Shown here: one piece after another, positions 22,808-35,988 of the stretch | Position numbering within the stretch: position 1 is the first letter of the stretch | Layout of the letters: each line of letters begins with the position of its first letter | Origin: Tetrastigma voinierianum | Taxonomy: Eukaryota > Streptophyta > Magnoliopsida > Vitales > Vitaceae | Assembly (NCBI GenBank): GCA_016808115.1 | Contig: JAEQBH010005398.1 | Location: 45,203-109,202 of the forward strand | Length of the DNA stretch: 64,000 nucleotides | Reading direction: 5' to 3' | The notes under the pieces: generated by a model | What the model saw: the letters and a program-made list of their open reading frames with translations, nothing else | Database searches by the model: none | What the model was told of the DNA's origin: nothing | Made by a program: the position numbers and the translations under genes

Positions 22808-22980
22808 ATGGCTCAAGAATAACAACAAATCATCGTCCATTCTGATCCTGCTTCACCTCTTACCCTCATCAACAAATCCCATCAAAACATTGTCAAACTC
22901 ACATCAACAAACTACCTCTCTTGGAAGCTTTAGATCGAAGCTATCGCTTGTGGTTATGACCTCCCACCGCAAATAATATA
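22808..22980 (+). pseudogene. Ty1/copia element 2 gag, N-terminal part before the insertion
   Basis: The frame starting at an ATG at 22,808 gives 'MAQE', an in-frame stop, then 'IVHSDPASPLTLINKSHQ', 'VKLTSTNYLSWKL' and 'EAIACGYDL', the standard start of a copia gag. It is cut at about 22,980 by the chromovirus. The continuation resumes at 36,318 with 'DGSHPHPHP'. Confidence 0.8.
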
Positions 22981-22983
22981 TGG

Positions 22984-24914
22984 TGTCGTGACCCGCCTAG
23001 AGCGAGAAGAGGGGGCACGGACGGGCGTGACTCACTACTTGAGTTATTGACATTAATGGGCTGCATTGAAATATAATTGAATGTATCATAATATAACAAA
23101 GCAATCCATAAGGAAATAAAACTTTTAACATCACCATAATGAATTATTCATAATGTCATGTCTGAAATATCGAGAGTCTCATTGACTTATACGCCTCCTG
23201 AGTCTTATTATGAAAAAAACACATGTACATATTCAAAATCGGAGGTAGCGACTATAGATGTTGACTCTATTCTTTGTGTTGGCCCATACCGGGTGCTTGT
23301 CTGCGGTTGGGATGTCCTCTTCAATACCTACCCGGATGAAACACCCGTACTAAGCTTATAGCTTAGTGAGAAACATATAACATATATGACCACTTGTAGT
23401 GGTATTCAATGACAATATACAATTAACACAATTCATATTTGCACATTAGTTGTTCATATATCCGACTACTTGTACACTATGTCATTTATTAGAGTTCTCA
23501 CATTCATTCTTCATAATACATAATACTTTTTATTTTACTGTAACTCTATCACATTTTTCAATTAAAATCATTGTTTTCATGTTATATGGTTCTTATAACC
23601 ATTTCAATCATTTTATCTCATCCCATGTCTCGCTGGCATATTCAGTGGATCTGGATGATAGCGTATGTGCAGAAGATCTTATCCTTGTGCGAAGACAATG
23701 ATCTGTCTGTATTGACCCAAATAAGAGCGAAGCTATATCATGTAATCCTAATAGGCATGCCTATCTATCCATCTACCGAGGACATATGCGAGCAATCAAT
23801 AATCTTATTATATTTTTATTAGGTAATTCCAGCTATGCACATCTCATATACATGGATAATGTCGATCACGTGTATTCATGAGATAACTTCAGCAGTATTA
23901 AGCTATCACATTATCTTGTAATTGTTCTTTATCATAACTGTATGATCATGTTCTCGATATTGCTCAAATCATTTACGTTCATGTAATCATATTTCATATG
24001 TAATCACTTTTATAATTATTTTACAATTTCATTTTTTTTACTTGAATCTTTTTATACCAAAATATCTCCTTGAATAGAGCTCCATTTAAGCAGTTTAAGT
24101 GCAGTGAAGTCCAAATTTGGATCTGTTTTATCTGAGGTGATTTGTTCTCAGAAATCACATGCCAGGAAATTTGAATCGCTATATTTGGATGGTGATGGCG
24201 AGTTATGTGAAGACAAAAAACGTGGGTTTTCGAAATTTTTTGATAGCATCTCCCCCAAAAAACTGACATTTCTTTATACAAACATTCCTCAATTGAGGAC
24301 TACAAGCAACTCAAACAACCATAAAAGCGAGTTGAGACCAACACATCCATCATTATTATGCAAAGTTAGGGTTTTCCTAAGCCCAAACATCATCAAAAAG
24401 GGTTTTTAGGTTTAGTTTTCATACCAGCAATCTTTTCTTTTCTCTTATTTCTTCTTTCTTCTTCTTCTTGATCACCAAAATCCTTGATCACATGAAGCAA
24501 AATCACAAACTCTTCTCTGTACTTCTCTCATTTGTAATAAGCTCTCAAACCCAAAGGAGAAATGTTCATTTATAAGACCGAATTAGGTCTTATTTCTTAT
24601 TCTTTCATAAGGCCATGTTTGGCTTGTTATTTTTGTTAAGTTTTCCTTTTTTTTTTTTGCATTAAAGTCCTTCATTTCTCTTTCATTTACACTTCTACTT
24701 ATCAAATATTTTACAATGGCATATATACTTATTCTCTTATGACTCTTAAGTTCTTAATATGGCATTTTACTATTTTACCCTTGACTCTTGTATTAATTCA
24801 GGTTTTATCATTTTTCGTTCTTAGCAATATAAATTCTGAAAAAAATACAATTTTAACTTATTTTATACCCTAAACATGTTATAAAACTGCTAGGGTATAT
24901 TTTGGAGTGTTACA
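22984..24914 (-). repeat. 3' LTR of chromovirus A
   Basis: On + it runs from TGTCGTGACCCG to GGAGTGTTACA, that is TGTAACACTCC...CGACA on the coding strand, 1,931 bp. It is matched block by block by the right LTR from 29,527. Pyrimidine-rich + sequence near 24,425-24,470 marks the transcribed leader. There is no coding. Confidence 0.9.
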
Positions 24915-24932
24915 ACTCTCCCCCCCTTAAAA
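24915..24932 (-). other. Polypurine tract of chromovirus A
   Basis: The minus strand reads 'cttttaaggggggagagt' directly before the TGTAACA LTR start. A 'gaggacgaaatt' block precedes it, the usual end of plant chromovirus internal regions. Confidence 0.85.
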
Positions 24933-24944
24933 GAATTTCGTCCT

Positions 24945-26200
24945 CAAAATTATTATCTGAACTGAAGAGTTGAGGGTATTGTGCCCTCATAGTTGCTTCT
25001 GGTTCCCAAGTAGCTTCCTCCCTACCATGGTGTTGCCAGAGCACTTTCACTAATGGCACTTGCTTGTTCTATAACTGTTTTATCTCTCGAGCTAGAATAG
25101 CTTTTGGTTCTTCATCATATGAGAAATCTGATTGCACTTGTACATCTTGTACGGGCAAGATATGCAATTCATCTGATCTATATCTCCTTAGCATGGACAC
25201 ATGGAAGACATCATATAGCTTAGTCAACTCTAGAGGAAGAGCCAACCGATAGGCTACAGGTCCTACTCTTTCTAAATTTCATACGAACCGATGAATCTTG
25301 GATTGAACTTTCCTTTCTTCCCAAACGTAACCACTTTCCTCTATGGGGATAGCTTTAGGAACACTTTATCACTCACTTCATATTCAATATCTTTCCTCTT
25401 CAAATCGGCATATGACTTTTGTCGATCACTAGCAACTTTTAACATTTGCTAAATAACTTTTGAACTTTTCCTTGTATCACTATGTCGACCAATCACCTTA
25501 TGCTCATTTAATTATGTCCAACATATCGGAGTTCTACATCTCCAACCATACAAAGCTTCATATGGTGTCATGCCAATGCTTACTTGATAATTGTTGTTAT
25601 AGGCAAATTCCATTAATGGAACATACCTATCCCATACGTCGATTCCATACACATCCGAAGCATATCTTCGAGCACTTGAATTAACCTCTCGGATTGTCCA
25701 TCTGTACTGGATGGAATCTTTGTACTAAAATTCGATCTTGCGCGAGGGTGGCTGATCCTTCAAAATGGATGTAAATCTTGGGTCTCAGTCTGACACAATA
25801 GACAATGGAACACCATGCGATATGACAATCTCATCCACATATAGCTCAGTTAGTTGATCCATAGAATAGTAAATCCTGACTAGTATAAAATGGGTCGACT
25901 TTGTGAGTCTATCAATTATCACTCATCCTGAATCATGCTTCTTTTACGTGAGAGGAAGACTAGACACAAAATCCATAGCTATATTATCCCATTTCCATTG
26001 TGGAATTGGAATGGGATTCAACAAACCTGATGGCACTTGGTGTTCAGCTTTGACTTGCTAACACGTCAAACACTTAGACACATACTCTGTCACATCTCTT
26101 TTCATTTCTCTCCACCAATAGTATTGTTTCAAATCTTGGTACATCTTGTTACCTCCAGGATGCATGGTAAACACTGAGTTATAAGCTTCATGTAACAACT
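24945..26200 (-). pseudogene. Chromovirus A integrase with C-terminal chromodomain-like segment
   Basis: Read on the minus strand, the H2C2 zinc-binding segment is intact in the open part at 26,058-26,200: 'LLHEAYNSVFTMHPGGNKMY', then 'YYWWREM' and a paired cysteine 'CLTC'. The catalytic core (about 25,420-26,050) is legible only in fragments. The end, 24,960-25,065, gives 'VPLVKVLW', 'HHGREEATWEPE' and 'QYPQLF', the chromodomain-like tail of plant chromoviruses, which is thought to steer integration to particular chromatin. Frameshifts interrupt the frame throughout. Confidence 0.85.
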
Positions 26201-27650
26201 CTTTCTTTAGTTCATTATCGAGTAAACACCGTAATCTATTACGAAAATACAAACTTCGTCGTTCTCTTACTAAAAAATAAGTCTTGTCATTGTCTTTGAC
26301 CAATCGTACTTTTTTCTTCAACTCTTCATCCTTTTTCTGAGCATCTATAATCATTTGTTTTAAAATAGGTTGTGCTTTTAATTGAGCTAATAAAGCTCCA
26401 TCTTTTTCTAGCCTCCAATCACTATGTTGAAGTGACAACGCTGCCACTGTTTTCTTGCTTAAAGCATTTGCTACCACATTAGCTTTGCAGGGGTAGTAGT
26501 CTATTATCGATCCTTGATATAAGCGGCTTTAACCACCTCCAGCGCCTCAAATTCGCTCTTTCTAGTCGGTACTTGAGACTCTTGTGATTTGTAAAGTTCT
26601 ACATTTTCACCATATAAATAGTATCGCCATATTTTCATGAACACTCTCAGGTTGCCGACTCTAAATCATGTGTAGGATAGTTGGCTCATATGGTTTTAAG
26701 CGTCTTAGAGCAAATACTACCACTTTTCCATCTTGCATCAATACACATCCCAAACCAATTTTTTACGCATCACTATACATGGCATATTCTCTACCTCGAA
26801 GTAGGTTGAGTCAAAACCGGTGCTTCAACCAGTATTTTCTTTAACTGTTCAAAACTTGACTGACACTTGTCATCCCACTCTAACTTTACCCCTTTCTGGA
26901 GTAACTGTGAAGATCTTATGACGGAAAGATCGGCTACAAATTGTTGATAGTGTCACACTAAACCGAAATTTCTCACAGATTTTGTTCGAATGATTTCAAC
27001 TTATAATTGCTTCAATCTTTGCAGGGTCAACTCTTATACCCTCTGTAGATACAATATAGCCTAAAAATGACACTTTCTTAAGCAAAAAATCACATTTACT
27101 TAACTTTGGAAATAATTGTTTCTCTCTTAGAATCTATAATACTAGCCTCAAATGTTGTTCATGTTCCTGTGCATCTTTAGACATCGAGTGAGTGTCATCG
27201 AAAAGATACCCTTCTGATCCAAATGAGGTGAAAACCACATTCATCAAATCTATAAATACATTGCGTCATTAGTAAGCAAATGGCATTACCCTTGAACTCA
27301 TAATGACCATAACGGGTTCTAAAGGCTGTTTTTGGGACATTAACATCTTTCACCCAGAGTTGATAATAACCTAATCACAAGTCTATCTTTGAAAAGACGC
27401 TTACACCTTTCAACTGATCAAATAGATCTTCTATTCTCGGCAACGGATATTTATTTTTCACTATTACTTTATTTATTTGCTGATAATCAATGCACATCCG
27501 AAGAGTGTCATCTTTCTTTTTAACAAATAAAACCGTCGCACCCTAGGGTGATACACTAGGTCGGATGAAACCCTTGCCCAATAGCTCCTGTAGTTGAGTC
27601 TTCAACTCTTTTAGTTCAGTTGGAGCCATACGGTAGGGTGCCCTAGAAAT
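26201..27650 (-). pseudogene. Chromovirus A reverse transcriptase and RNase H relic
   Basis: On the minus strand, RT blocks run from about 27,650 down: 'PYRMAPTELKELKTQLQELL', 'FIRPSVSP', 'LFVKKKD', 'MCIDY', 'NKYPLPRIEDLFDQLKG', 'KIDL', 'KTAFRTRYGHYEF'. Near 27,190-27,205 comes a degraded catalytic segment reading 'LFDDTHSMSK', which keeps the two aspartates. The connection ('VSFLGYIVS.EGIRVDPAKIEAI') lies near 27,030-27,090. RNase H ends in 'MVANALSKKTVAALSL' at 26,430-26,477. The 139-aa open stretch at 26,058-26,477 joins this end to the integrase finger and is the longest intact piece of the element. Confidence 0.85.
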
Positions 27651-27689
27651 TGGAGTTGTTCCATGTACCAATTAGATAAACATGTCTAC

Positions 27690-28210
27690 TTCTCTTTCAG
27701 GTGGTATTCCGGTGGTCGGAAACACATCGAGGAATTCCTTGACTACGAATCTTTCTAAATTCTTGCTCCGCTTTTTAGTCAAGTACAAAACCAAAAAGGA
27801 TTCTGACCTTTTCTAAGAAAGCGTCGGGCTTACTGGATTGGAAATTACATTTGGCATGACTAGATCGGATACCATGTCGCATTACCTTTGACATGTCGGA
27901 ACATTTAAGCAATATTGTTTTCTTATCACGATCAACTACTGGCAGATGTTTGGATAACCAATCCGTTCCCAATCAAATCAAACTCATTGAAGGGTAAAGC
28001 CGATTAGGTCCGCAGAGAACTCGATCATGAGCAGTTATGGAGACCAGTTCTTATACCTTTCGGTTGATTAACACTACCTTAGGAGACTAGTAACAAGCAT
28101 GTCTTATGCAGAGCTTTGCGATGGCAATTTATCACTCAAGCTGTTGATGCATATATAGGAATGTGTAGAGGCTAGGATCACATCAAAGCATGTATTTCGA
28201 TTATTATAAA
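27690..28210 (-). pseudogene. Chromovirus A protease and linker relic
   Basis: The open part at 27,775-27,972 (minus) starts 'MGTDWLSKHLPVVD', the well-known segment just after the gypsy aspartic protease. A 'VVKEFLDVFP'-like segment follows near 27,725-27,760. The catalytic D(S/T)GA triad expected around 28,080-28,140 could not be read, so the protease core itself is decayed. Confidence 0.65.
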
Positions 28211-29320
28211 GGGTGAAATTACTCAGTAATCACCCACAGTGCATCCCGATCTTCTGAGCTCATAGCATAAGATCGTTTGTGGTCTTTGTAGGCGTGGGAC
28301 CGGTCCACAGTCCTTGACAACGTGCCTCCGTCCTTTATCTTTGGCGGGGCCACCTCAGGCCCTACCTCGATCCCGAGTCGAATGTGGTGCAACCAGTCTC
28401 CACATGCCACTTCCTTGCACATCGCCTACTTATCCCGACTGCTGGGACAATGCTCTATAAAATGATCTGTGCTTCCACACCTGAAGCATCCTCTTGTCAA
28501 TAATCTGTAAACACCCAAATGTCGTTTATTGCAATGAGAGCCTCTAGGACTTCTTCTTGTCCTGTTGACATGCCTCTACTAGTACAGATACCAGCATGTC
28601 ACCTTGTCTTCTTCCCCTTGTGGTAGAACCTTGCATTGACTCGATTTGAGACTCTTTACCTCTTTGAACTGAGAAGGAAGAAGCTCCTCTTGATAACTTC
28701 CTCTTCTGAAACCTTTCTCTGCTGCTTGACTCGGATTTCTCTACTTTCATCACAGCCTGCACCAACTGATAGAAATTCACCTGTTGGAAAGCAGTAACAG
28801 GTGCCAGATACCTTTTTATGGACTCGTTAGTCCATGCCAGTGCATACGGCCAAAAATGCCTCGGTGAGGACCGATTCATGCGCGTGCTTACTCAGGTGGC
28901 TAAATTATTTCTCATATTCATTACGGATAAGTTCGCTGCTCAGTTTAGGAACTCCTTCGACTAGTTTCCTTGTACATATCGGAGACATATTTATTTTGAA
29001 CTCTTGAGCGAAAAATTCCCGTGATATGGGATGCAGAGTCTCGAATTCGCTAATGCTAACTTCCACGATCATAAGCCTTGCAATAAAGAAATTGCACAGA
29101 TCACTCTTTGATCCAGAGGACATCTTACCTCATTCATCAACCTTTGCAACTTTTCTAACCAAAATTCAACTTTATTAGACTCTTCCATGTTTGACCCATG
29201 GAATTCCTTAGCCCCATGTCTCCTTATCATGTCTATCGAGGCTTTAGGAGCTGTCAATCTTTCTAATACTCGAGCCATGTCCTGAGATATTTTCAGCAAA
29301 GCTTAATTTCGCTGCAGGAG
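28211..29320 (-). pseudogene. Chromovirus A gag relic with CCHC zinc knuckle
   Basis: The minus-strand open part at 29,069-29,299 gives 'MARVLERL' and 'GAKEFHGSNMEESNKVEFWL', 'MNEVRCPLDQRVICAISLL', the capsid domain of plant chromoviruses. The middle (28,544-28,879 and 28,905-29,123) includes 'FEDRFKN'-like and 'FQKRKLSRGASS' segments. A CCHC knuckle reading 'CFRCGSTDHFIEHCP' is found near 28,445-28,495 and would bind element RNA. Stops and frameshifts separate the pieces. Confidence 0.8.
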
Positions 29321-29508
29321 GCATGACTTTCACTTCGCAGTTCAAAGGTAACCCACGATCTCACAGGTTAACCTCTCCTTTGCTTCTTGGTGGTCGAAGG
29401 TGATCCATCATATAAAACCTGAATCTGAGGACATCCACATTAGGCCAACATATTACTAGACACATGCTTTTCTATCCTATACTCTATGCTAGAGCCGCCT
29501 AAACCTTA

Positions 29509-29520
29509 GCTCTGATACCA
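29509..29520 (-). other. Primer binding site for initiator tRNA-Met
   Basis: The minus strand reads TGGTATCAGAGC, complementary to the 3' end of plant initiator methionine tRNA, six bases inside the 5' LTR border (29,526/29,527). It would prime minus-strand DNA synthesis. Confidence 0.9.
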
Positions 29521-31138
29521 CTTCTTTGTCGCACCCCAACCCTCGCCTAGGCGGAAGAGAGGGAACGCAGCACAGGACTAGGACTCCTTTACCTGAGTTA
29601 CTAACATTAGAGGACTTATTTTGAAATATAATTGAATGTATCAAAATATAACTTCAACTTAATCCATAAGGAAATAAAACTTTTTACACTATCACCACAA
29701 TGGTGTTCATAATGTCTGTACAAATATCTGAGTCCCATTGACTTATACATATACAAGTTCTATTATGAAAAAAAACTTTATATGTACATATTCAAAATCA
29801 GAGGTAGCGACCTATAGATGTTGAGTCCTATTGCTGTGTTGACCCTCCTGTGTGTCGTACGGCTGGGATGTCCTCTTAAGTACCTACACAGATGAAACAC
29901 CCGTGCTAAGCTTATAGCTTAGTGGGAAACATATAACATATATGACCACTTATAGTGGTCCTGTCTGATTAACTTACAATTCTATTTGCATTAGTTGTTC
30001 ATATATCGGAGCTACTTGCATGCTATGTCATTTATTAGAGTTTTCACGTTCATTCTTCATAATACATAGTACTTTTTATTTTATTGTAGCTCTATCACAT
30101 TTTTCAATTCAAATCATTGTTTTCATGTTGCATGGTTCTTATAATTATTTCAATCATTTTATTTCAACTTGTGTCGCATCTTCGAAGTGAATGCGGGTAT
30201 AAACTATATGTACACGAAGAGTCTTATCGGCTGCATCTGAGAACGGTGATCCTATATTAATATTAACCTAAAAACGGGACGACTATATCATGTAATCCTT
30301 AATAGGCATGCCTACCTATCCATCTACCGAGGACATATGCGAATGATCAATCTTATTACATTTTTATTCGTGTTGAGCTATGCACATCTCATACATGGAT
30401 AATGTCAATCACATGTATTCACATATGAGATACTTTAGAATGATGTTCATTTATACACTTATATCCATAGTTACACTTACATCTGTAACACTTTCTGATC
30501 GTGTTACCGGTATTGCTCGTATTTCTATTCATATAATCATATTTCATATAGCAATCACTTTTATAATTCTTTTACAATTTCACTTATTCACTTGAATCTC
30601 TTTATAGCAAAATATTTCCTACAAACAGAGCTCCCTTTAGACGGATTTCTGGGTACAATAGGGTCTAAATTTGAATACACTTATTTCAAGGTGATTTGTT
30701 CTCCTAGAAGTCTAGTTTACCTAAAAATTTGAATCACTCTATTTGGATGAGTGATGACCAAGACAAAAATGTGGGTTTTGAAAATTTTTTGACAACATCT
30801 CCCCTAAAACCTCAACATTTTTTTTATACAAACATTCCTTAATTGAGGACTACAACCAACTCAAACAACCATAAAACTGAGCTGACACCAACAACCATCA
30901 TTATTATGCAAAGTTAGGGTTTTCCCCAAACCCAAACATCATAAAAAAGGGTTTTGAGTTTAGTTTTCCATACTTTAATCTTTCTTTTCTCTTATTTCTT
31001 CTTCCTTCTTCTTCTTGATCACCAAAATACTTTATCACATGGAGCAAAATCACCAACTCTTCTCTTCTTCTCTTCTTCTTTCAACCGTAACCTTAAGCTT
31101 TCAAACCCAAAGGAGAAATGTTCCTTTACAAGACCAAA

Positions 31139-34100
31139 TGTAACACCCCAAATTATACTATGATAGTTTTATAACATGTTTTGGGTATAATAAAAGTAAA
31201 TGTATATTTTTCCAGAATAAAATAATGCTAAAAATAAAATAAGCAAATATCCGAAATTTATACAAGAATTAAGGGTAAATTAGTAATTTACCAATTCAGG
31301 ACCTAAGGGTCATAATTTATGAAGATTATAGGCTAACATAGAAATAAGATAAGTTAGAAGGGCAAAAAGAATGAAAATGAAGGACCAAAATGCAAAGAAG
31401 GAAAAATTAAAGCAAAAATGTGACAAGGCCAAACATGGCCTTATCTTGGGCCAAAAATATCTCATTTTTGGTCTTAAATGTTAGGGATTTTTGGTCTTAA
31501 ATGTTAGGGCAAACCGTTTAAGGAGAAAAGGAAGAGAGAAGAGAAGAAGATAAGGAGAAAGAAGGGAGAAGGAAGAATAAGAAGAAACGAGTATGGAAAT
31601 TGATATTGCTTGGTATGGAAACTTTGGTAAGGATGTTTGTATGGAAATTGTATGGAATCTACATAAGTTTGGAACATCTCCTTGGTATGGAACTACCATA
31701 AATATGTTTTTGTCTAAGTTGTATAGGAAAAATCCTACTATAAATGTTGTTGATTGGTATGAGATGGGTGTTATGATTTTTTTTGAGTTTTAGGTTGAAT
31801 TGGTTGTGGATTGGAAGGAAATTTTGGTGAAAATGGCTCAAAACTGGCTATTTAATTGCACTTGAGCACCCACAATAGTAGGTGGAGGCGCTGTAAACGC
31901 CTAGATGAACCTGAAAAGTATTAGCATGTACCTCGCTGCTTAGGGAGCCAGAGCGAATGGGCAAACATTGTATGTCTTTGCCCTCTTTTGCTAATGGGAT
32001 TAAGAATGATAAAGCGAGTTAAATACATATAATTGTATGCACCTTAAGGCCAGAATAGTTAATGAATAGGCATCTACGATTAGTGCCGGCACTCTACTTC
32101 AAAATCTTCTGGCAACTTTTGTTACGATGAGTAGGCACGTTACGTCCAAATGTTTCGGCTTTTCGTACTGGTCTTTGCTACATACATTACGTAGGCGAGA
32201 CACACGTTAATTGATGTCATCATAGTACCTTCGGGTACTTATTATGCTGTGTCCTTCTCATTCGACATTAGGGTCTATGCGAGGCCAAATGCGATATGTT
32301 GTATGCGAATAATAAGATACATGAAATTAATTGATAAGAATTTAAATGATGAATAAGAAGTAAGCATAAGAAATCAATATGTTATGTTCTATATTGTACC
32401 CTCGGGTACTCCTGGTATATGATATTTGTTCTGAACTCCTACGGGAGATGAAAGTTCCGCTACAAGACTTATGTACATGAAAACTATGTTATAAAATTCT
32501 GTATACGTAAATTTTGACATATGCTTTATAATATTTGTATTATGTAAATGTGGACCACTTCAAGTGGTCATATATGTTTCCCACTAATGTCACACCCCCA
32601 CCCCTTACTAGCAGGCGGTGTGCCGGCCACCCCATAGAACCCCCAGCCGTTACTCCCAACAACTAGAGAATCTTGTGAAGCGAAGCCATGTTGCTTGCTG
32701 AAACTCGTATAATTTTTTTTTTCTTTTCTAAACTTGTGATTTTATAAAAATTTAGGCGACATAACGGTGCGCCACAAGACATATCCCAAAACTTTGTATA
32801 TCACGGTTTACACTTTCCAAATATGGCAACCCAGCCTGCGCTCTTTCAAGAGGCGGGCTGTCGCATTTTCAAAACAAAACTATGTACATACGCCTTACTC
32901 CAGCTGTACAAATTCAAAGTATTTTCTTCTGAAAGTTAGTTAATACAACACTTATCTTAGAAGTCGGAGAATCTTAAAATGCTCGTGTCCGTGCGTAAAA
33001 GTAGTTTTAAAGCGGGAAGAATAATGAGCTAAAGGCTCCGGTGAGTGTATGCTTTATAAAATACTTGCTTTTTCTTAAAATATCTCAAAGCGTAAAACTA
33101 TCATTTACCATTTTCAGAATCCTTAGCACTTTGTAAGTTTCTAAAACTTTTCATCTTATCTTGCTTGCTTGCTTTAAAAGTTCTAAAACTTTTCAAAACT
33201 ATTGTTTGCTTTTGTTGTAAAAGTTTCTAAAACTTTTCATAATAACATACTTTGCTTTAAAAATTTCTAAAACTTTTCATAAAATGCTTGCCTTACCAGT
33301 AGTTGATTTTAAAAAGTGTATAAAGAATGCTTATAAATCAAGATCGACCCTTTGGAGACCTTTCTTTATACTTTGTACGAGTAAACACGGAGCTGGGCTT
33401 GGCCGTCTTAGGTGGAAGGACACAGGTCCACATCACCTAGGTGGAAGGGCCTTGGCCCACATCACTTTTTCCGGTAAATATGGTGGAAAGACCTTGGTCT
33501 ACGTTACCATATAATAGCTAGCGCGCTAACCCTATATACTCCAATACGGGCCACGATCTCCTTTAAATGCCATGATGCATGAACTAAGTTTGCCGACCAG
33601 GCAAATCTAAAATGCATGAAATGATGTCTATGTGCATTTGTCTTGGCGTATGGAATCACATCGACCGGTATCTTTGGCAAAAATAGGGATTTTTCGTTAG
33701 GCCTATTTTATAAAATATACTTTGCTTGCTTGCTTGAAACATGGTTTAACAATTCAAAACCATTGTTTGCTTGAAATATGGTTTGATAATTTAAAACCAT
33801 TGCTTGATTACTAAAACTCATTGCTTGCTTGCTTTAAAATATGGTTTAATAATTCAAAACCATTAAATACCAGGGTAAAACAGTTTATAATAATGCACTA
33901 GTATTTGAAAAATAGGTTTAGAACACTCACCTTTTTGTTTACCAAAACTTGAGCGACTCCTGACTTTCCATATCGCTTTTAACTACACCTCAACGAATCT
34001 GTGAAAACATTAATATTTGTGTATAGCGTAAAACTTAACGTCTTATGAAGTCACTTTAGGGTCACCCCAACATTCATATATAAAGCCAAATGAACAAATT

Positions 34101-35988
34101 GCCCTTGGTACCAAAACCCTAACAAAAAAACCACTAATTTTGGCAATTTTTTTTTCAGCCCGATTACTCTTTGGACTTTATTACCCCAAGAAATTATTCA
34201 AACAGTCTTCAAAAATTATGAAACTCTCAGATCAGTCAGCATATATCAATGACATATATTTAAATTTTACGATTTAAAATTCACTACAGAAGCGCCAGCC
34301 CAATATAACCACAGTTACAACATTTTTTTATGTCAAATTGGTTAGCTCAGATCTGCTGTTATCCTTGATTTCTGGGGTCTGCTCCATAAATTGGAAATTT
34401 CTTCTTCTTGATTTAGTATGGTTAAGGTTTGCCTCGGTGGAATCACCCGATTTGGATCACCAAAACTTCGAGTTATTGTATTTACATCCTAGGTGCTCAA
34501 TTTGGCAAGAACAAAATCTGCACATAGCTCCACTTTGACAAATTTATAGGCACTTTGGGGTTACAATTTGCATGCACTTACTTCATTAACTTATTTCCAC
34601 TGAAGTCTATTTGCAAATTTTGAATCATTTTCCGATTTGGATGGAGTGAAACTCATAATATTAGCCATGTTATAGCAATACCTAAACGAGCATAACCCTT
34701 GGCCGCGAACTGGCTAAATTAGTATTTGGGGCACTTAGAGCTACAATTTTGCTCTTGGTCCCACTTACATAAATTTATCCTATCTCTTGTAGTTCTTGAC
34801 TAATTGGAATCCTTCGTTTGAATAATTATAGCTTGTCCATCATAAAGCAAAACAGGGAGTTTCTGAAAATTTTAATATTCTTTAAAAACCCAACATTCTC
34901 CTTTTTACAACCATTCCAGCCAATCAAGACAATACAAAACAACACCGAAGACGACATGGAATTCTACAGCTCCCTTTCTGGCCTTGTATTGGTGGTTTGG
35001 GCTCATCTCTTGTAGGTAAAATCCAAAAATTCATAAGGTCAGCCATCCAGTATAAAACCGTAGAAATATGATGGAATTCAGTATTTATCTTATATCGTAG
35101 GTTTCTTGCATAAACTTCAGCAATTCTGGGGTTAAGTTAATCTCTAATAAAACCACCAGGAAAGAGCAACTAATCATCCATAGAAAATCCATACCAAAAC
35201 CTGACATAAAATACACATGATTACATACAAAAATTCAAAGATTCATACCTTTTGCTCTTCTCACTCTTCTTTCCTCTTCTTCACTCCTTCTCTTCTTCTC
35301 TTCTCCCTCTCTTTACGGTTGGCTCTATGAAAAATGAGGCCAAAAATATGAGATGTTGTTTTGTCTCATACGTTTATAGTTTAATTCTCCTTTTATTTCA
35401 ATTAGGTCCTCCCTCCTCAAGTATTTGCGAATCAGCTTTTTGTTATTTACATAATGGCGCCACCTCTTCTCATATTATGAGCCGTATCGCTTGGCCAATT
35501 CTGACTCTGCACTTGTTACGATGCAAATTACCAAAAATACTACAATGACAACCCAAATAATTAGAAAAGTCTTTTAGTACACATATGCGCCCCTACGGTT
35601 ACGTGCGGTACACCCTCTCGGAATGACGTTAATTTAGAAGTTATAAAGGCTTACTTAGCGGGTGTTTAAATCCATGTAGATGCAAGAAGAACATTCGTGG
35701 CGTTCGGCATCGGCGAGGCAAACCACAGCCAAATAGAAGCGCTTTGATGTAAGTTTTGTTTCTGTTTTGTAAAGTGTATGTAAAAGTTTTTGTAATAGTC
35801 GAGTTGTTTATGTACAAGTAAATGGGACTCAGGAATAGGTATAAGTTAGTTAAACACCACCACGATGGTAGATTATAATTTTTTTTTTCTTATTGATTCC
35901 ACCTTAAAATGAAATTTCGCTAAAGTCAACGGGTTAAAGAGTACCGGTCGTGTCGCCCTATCTTCGCTCGGCGGGGTAAAGTGTGACA
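31139..35988 (+). repeat. Solo LTR of family A, opposite orientation, inserted in the chromovirus 5' LTR
   Basis: It starts TGTAACACCCC at 31,139 and ends GTGTGACA at 35,988, with a perfect 5-bp duplication CCAAA at 31,134-31,138 and 35,989-35,993. Its left part (to 32,587) and right part (from about 35,640) align end to end with the reverse complement of the chromovirus LTRs, so it is a solo LTR of the same family. It carries no internal region. It is itself interrupted by a family C LTR. Confidence 0.85.
32588..35640 (-). repeat. Family C LTR (second copy) inserted in the solo LTR
   Basis: It begins TGTCACACCCCCACC at 32,588, right after 'cccactaa' of the host LTR, which resumes near 35,640 with 'gttataaaggctta'. 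Ordered blocks match the copy at 15,641-18,295, including the TTGCTTGC/AAAACTTTT array (33,120-33,300). The + strand is pyrimidine-rich near 35,255-35,310, suggesting minus-strand orientation. The right border and duplication are unsettled (ACTAA on the left; no exact partner). No coding seen. Confidence 0.65.
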
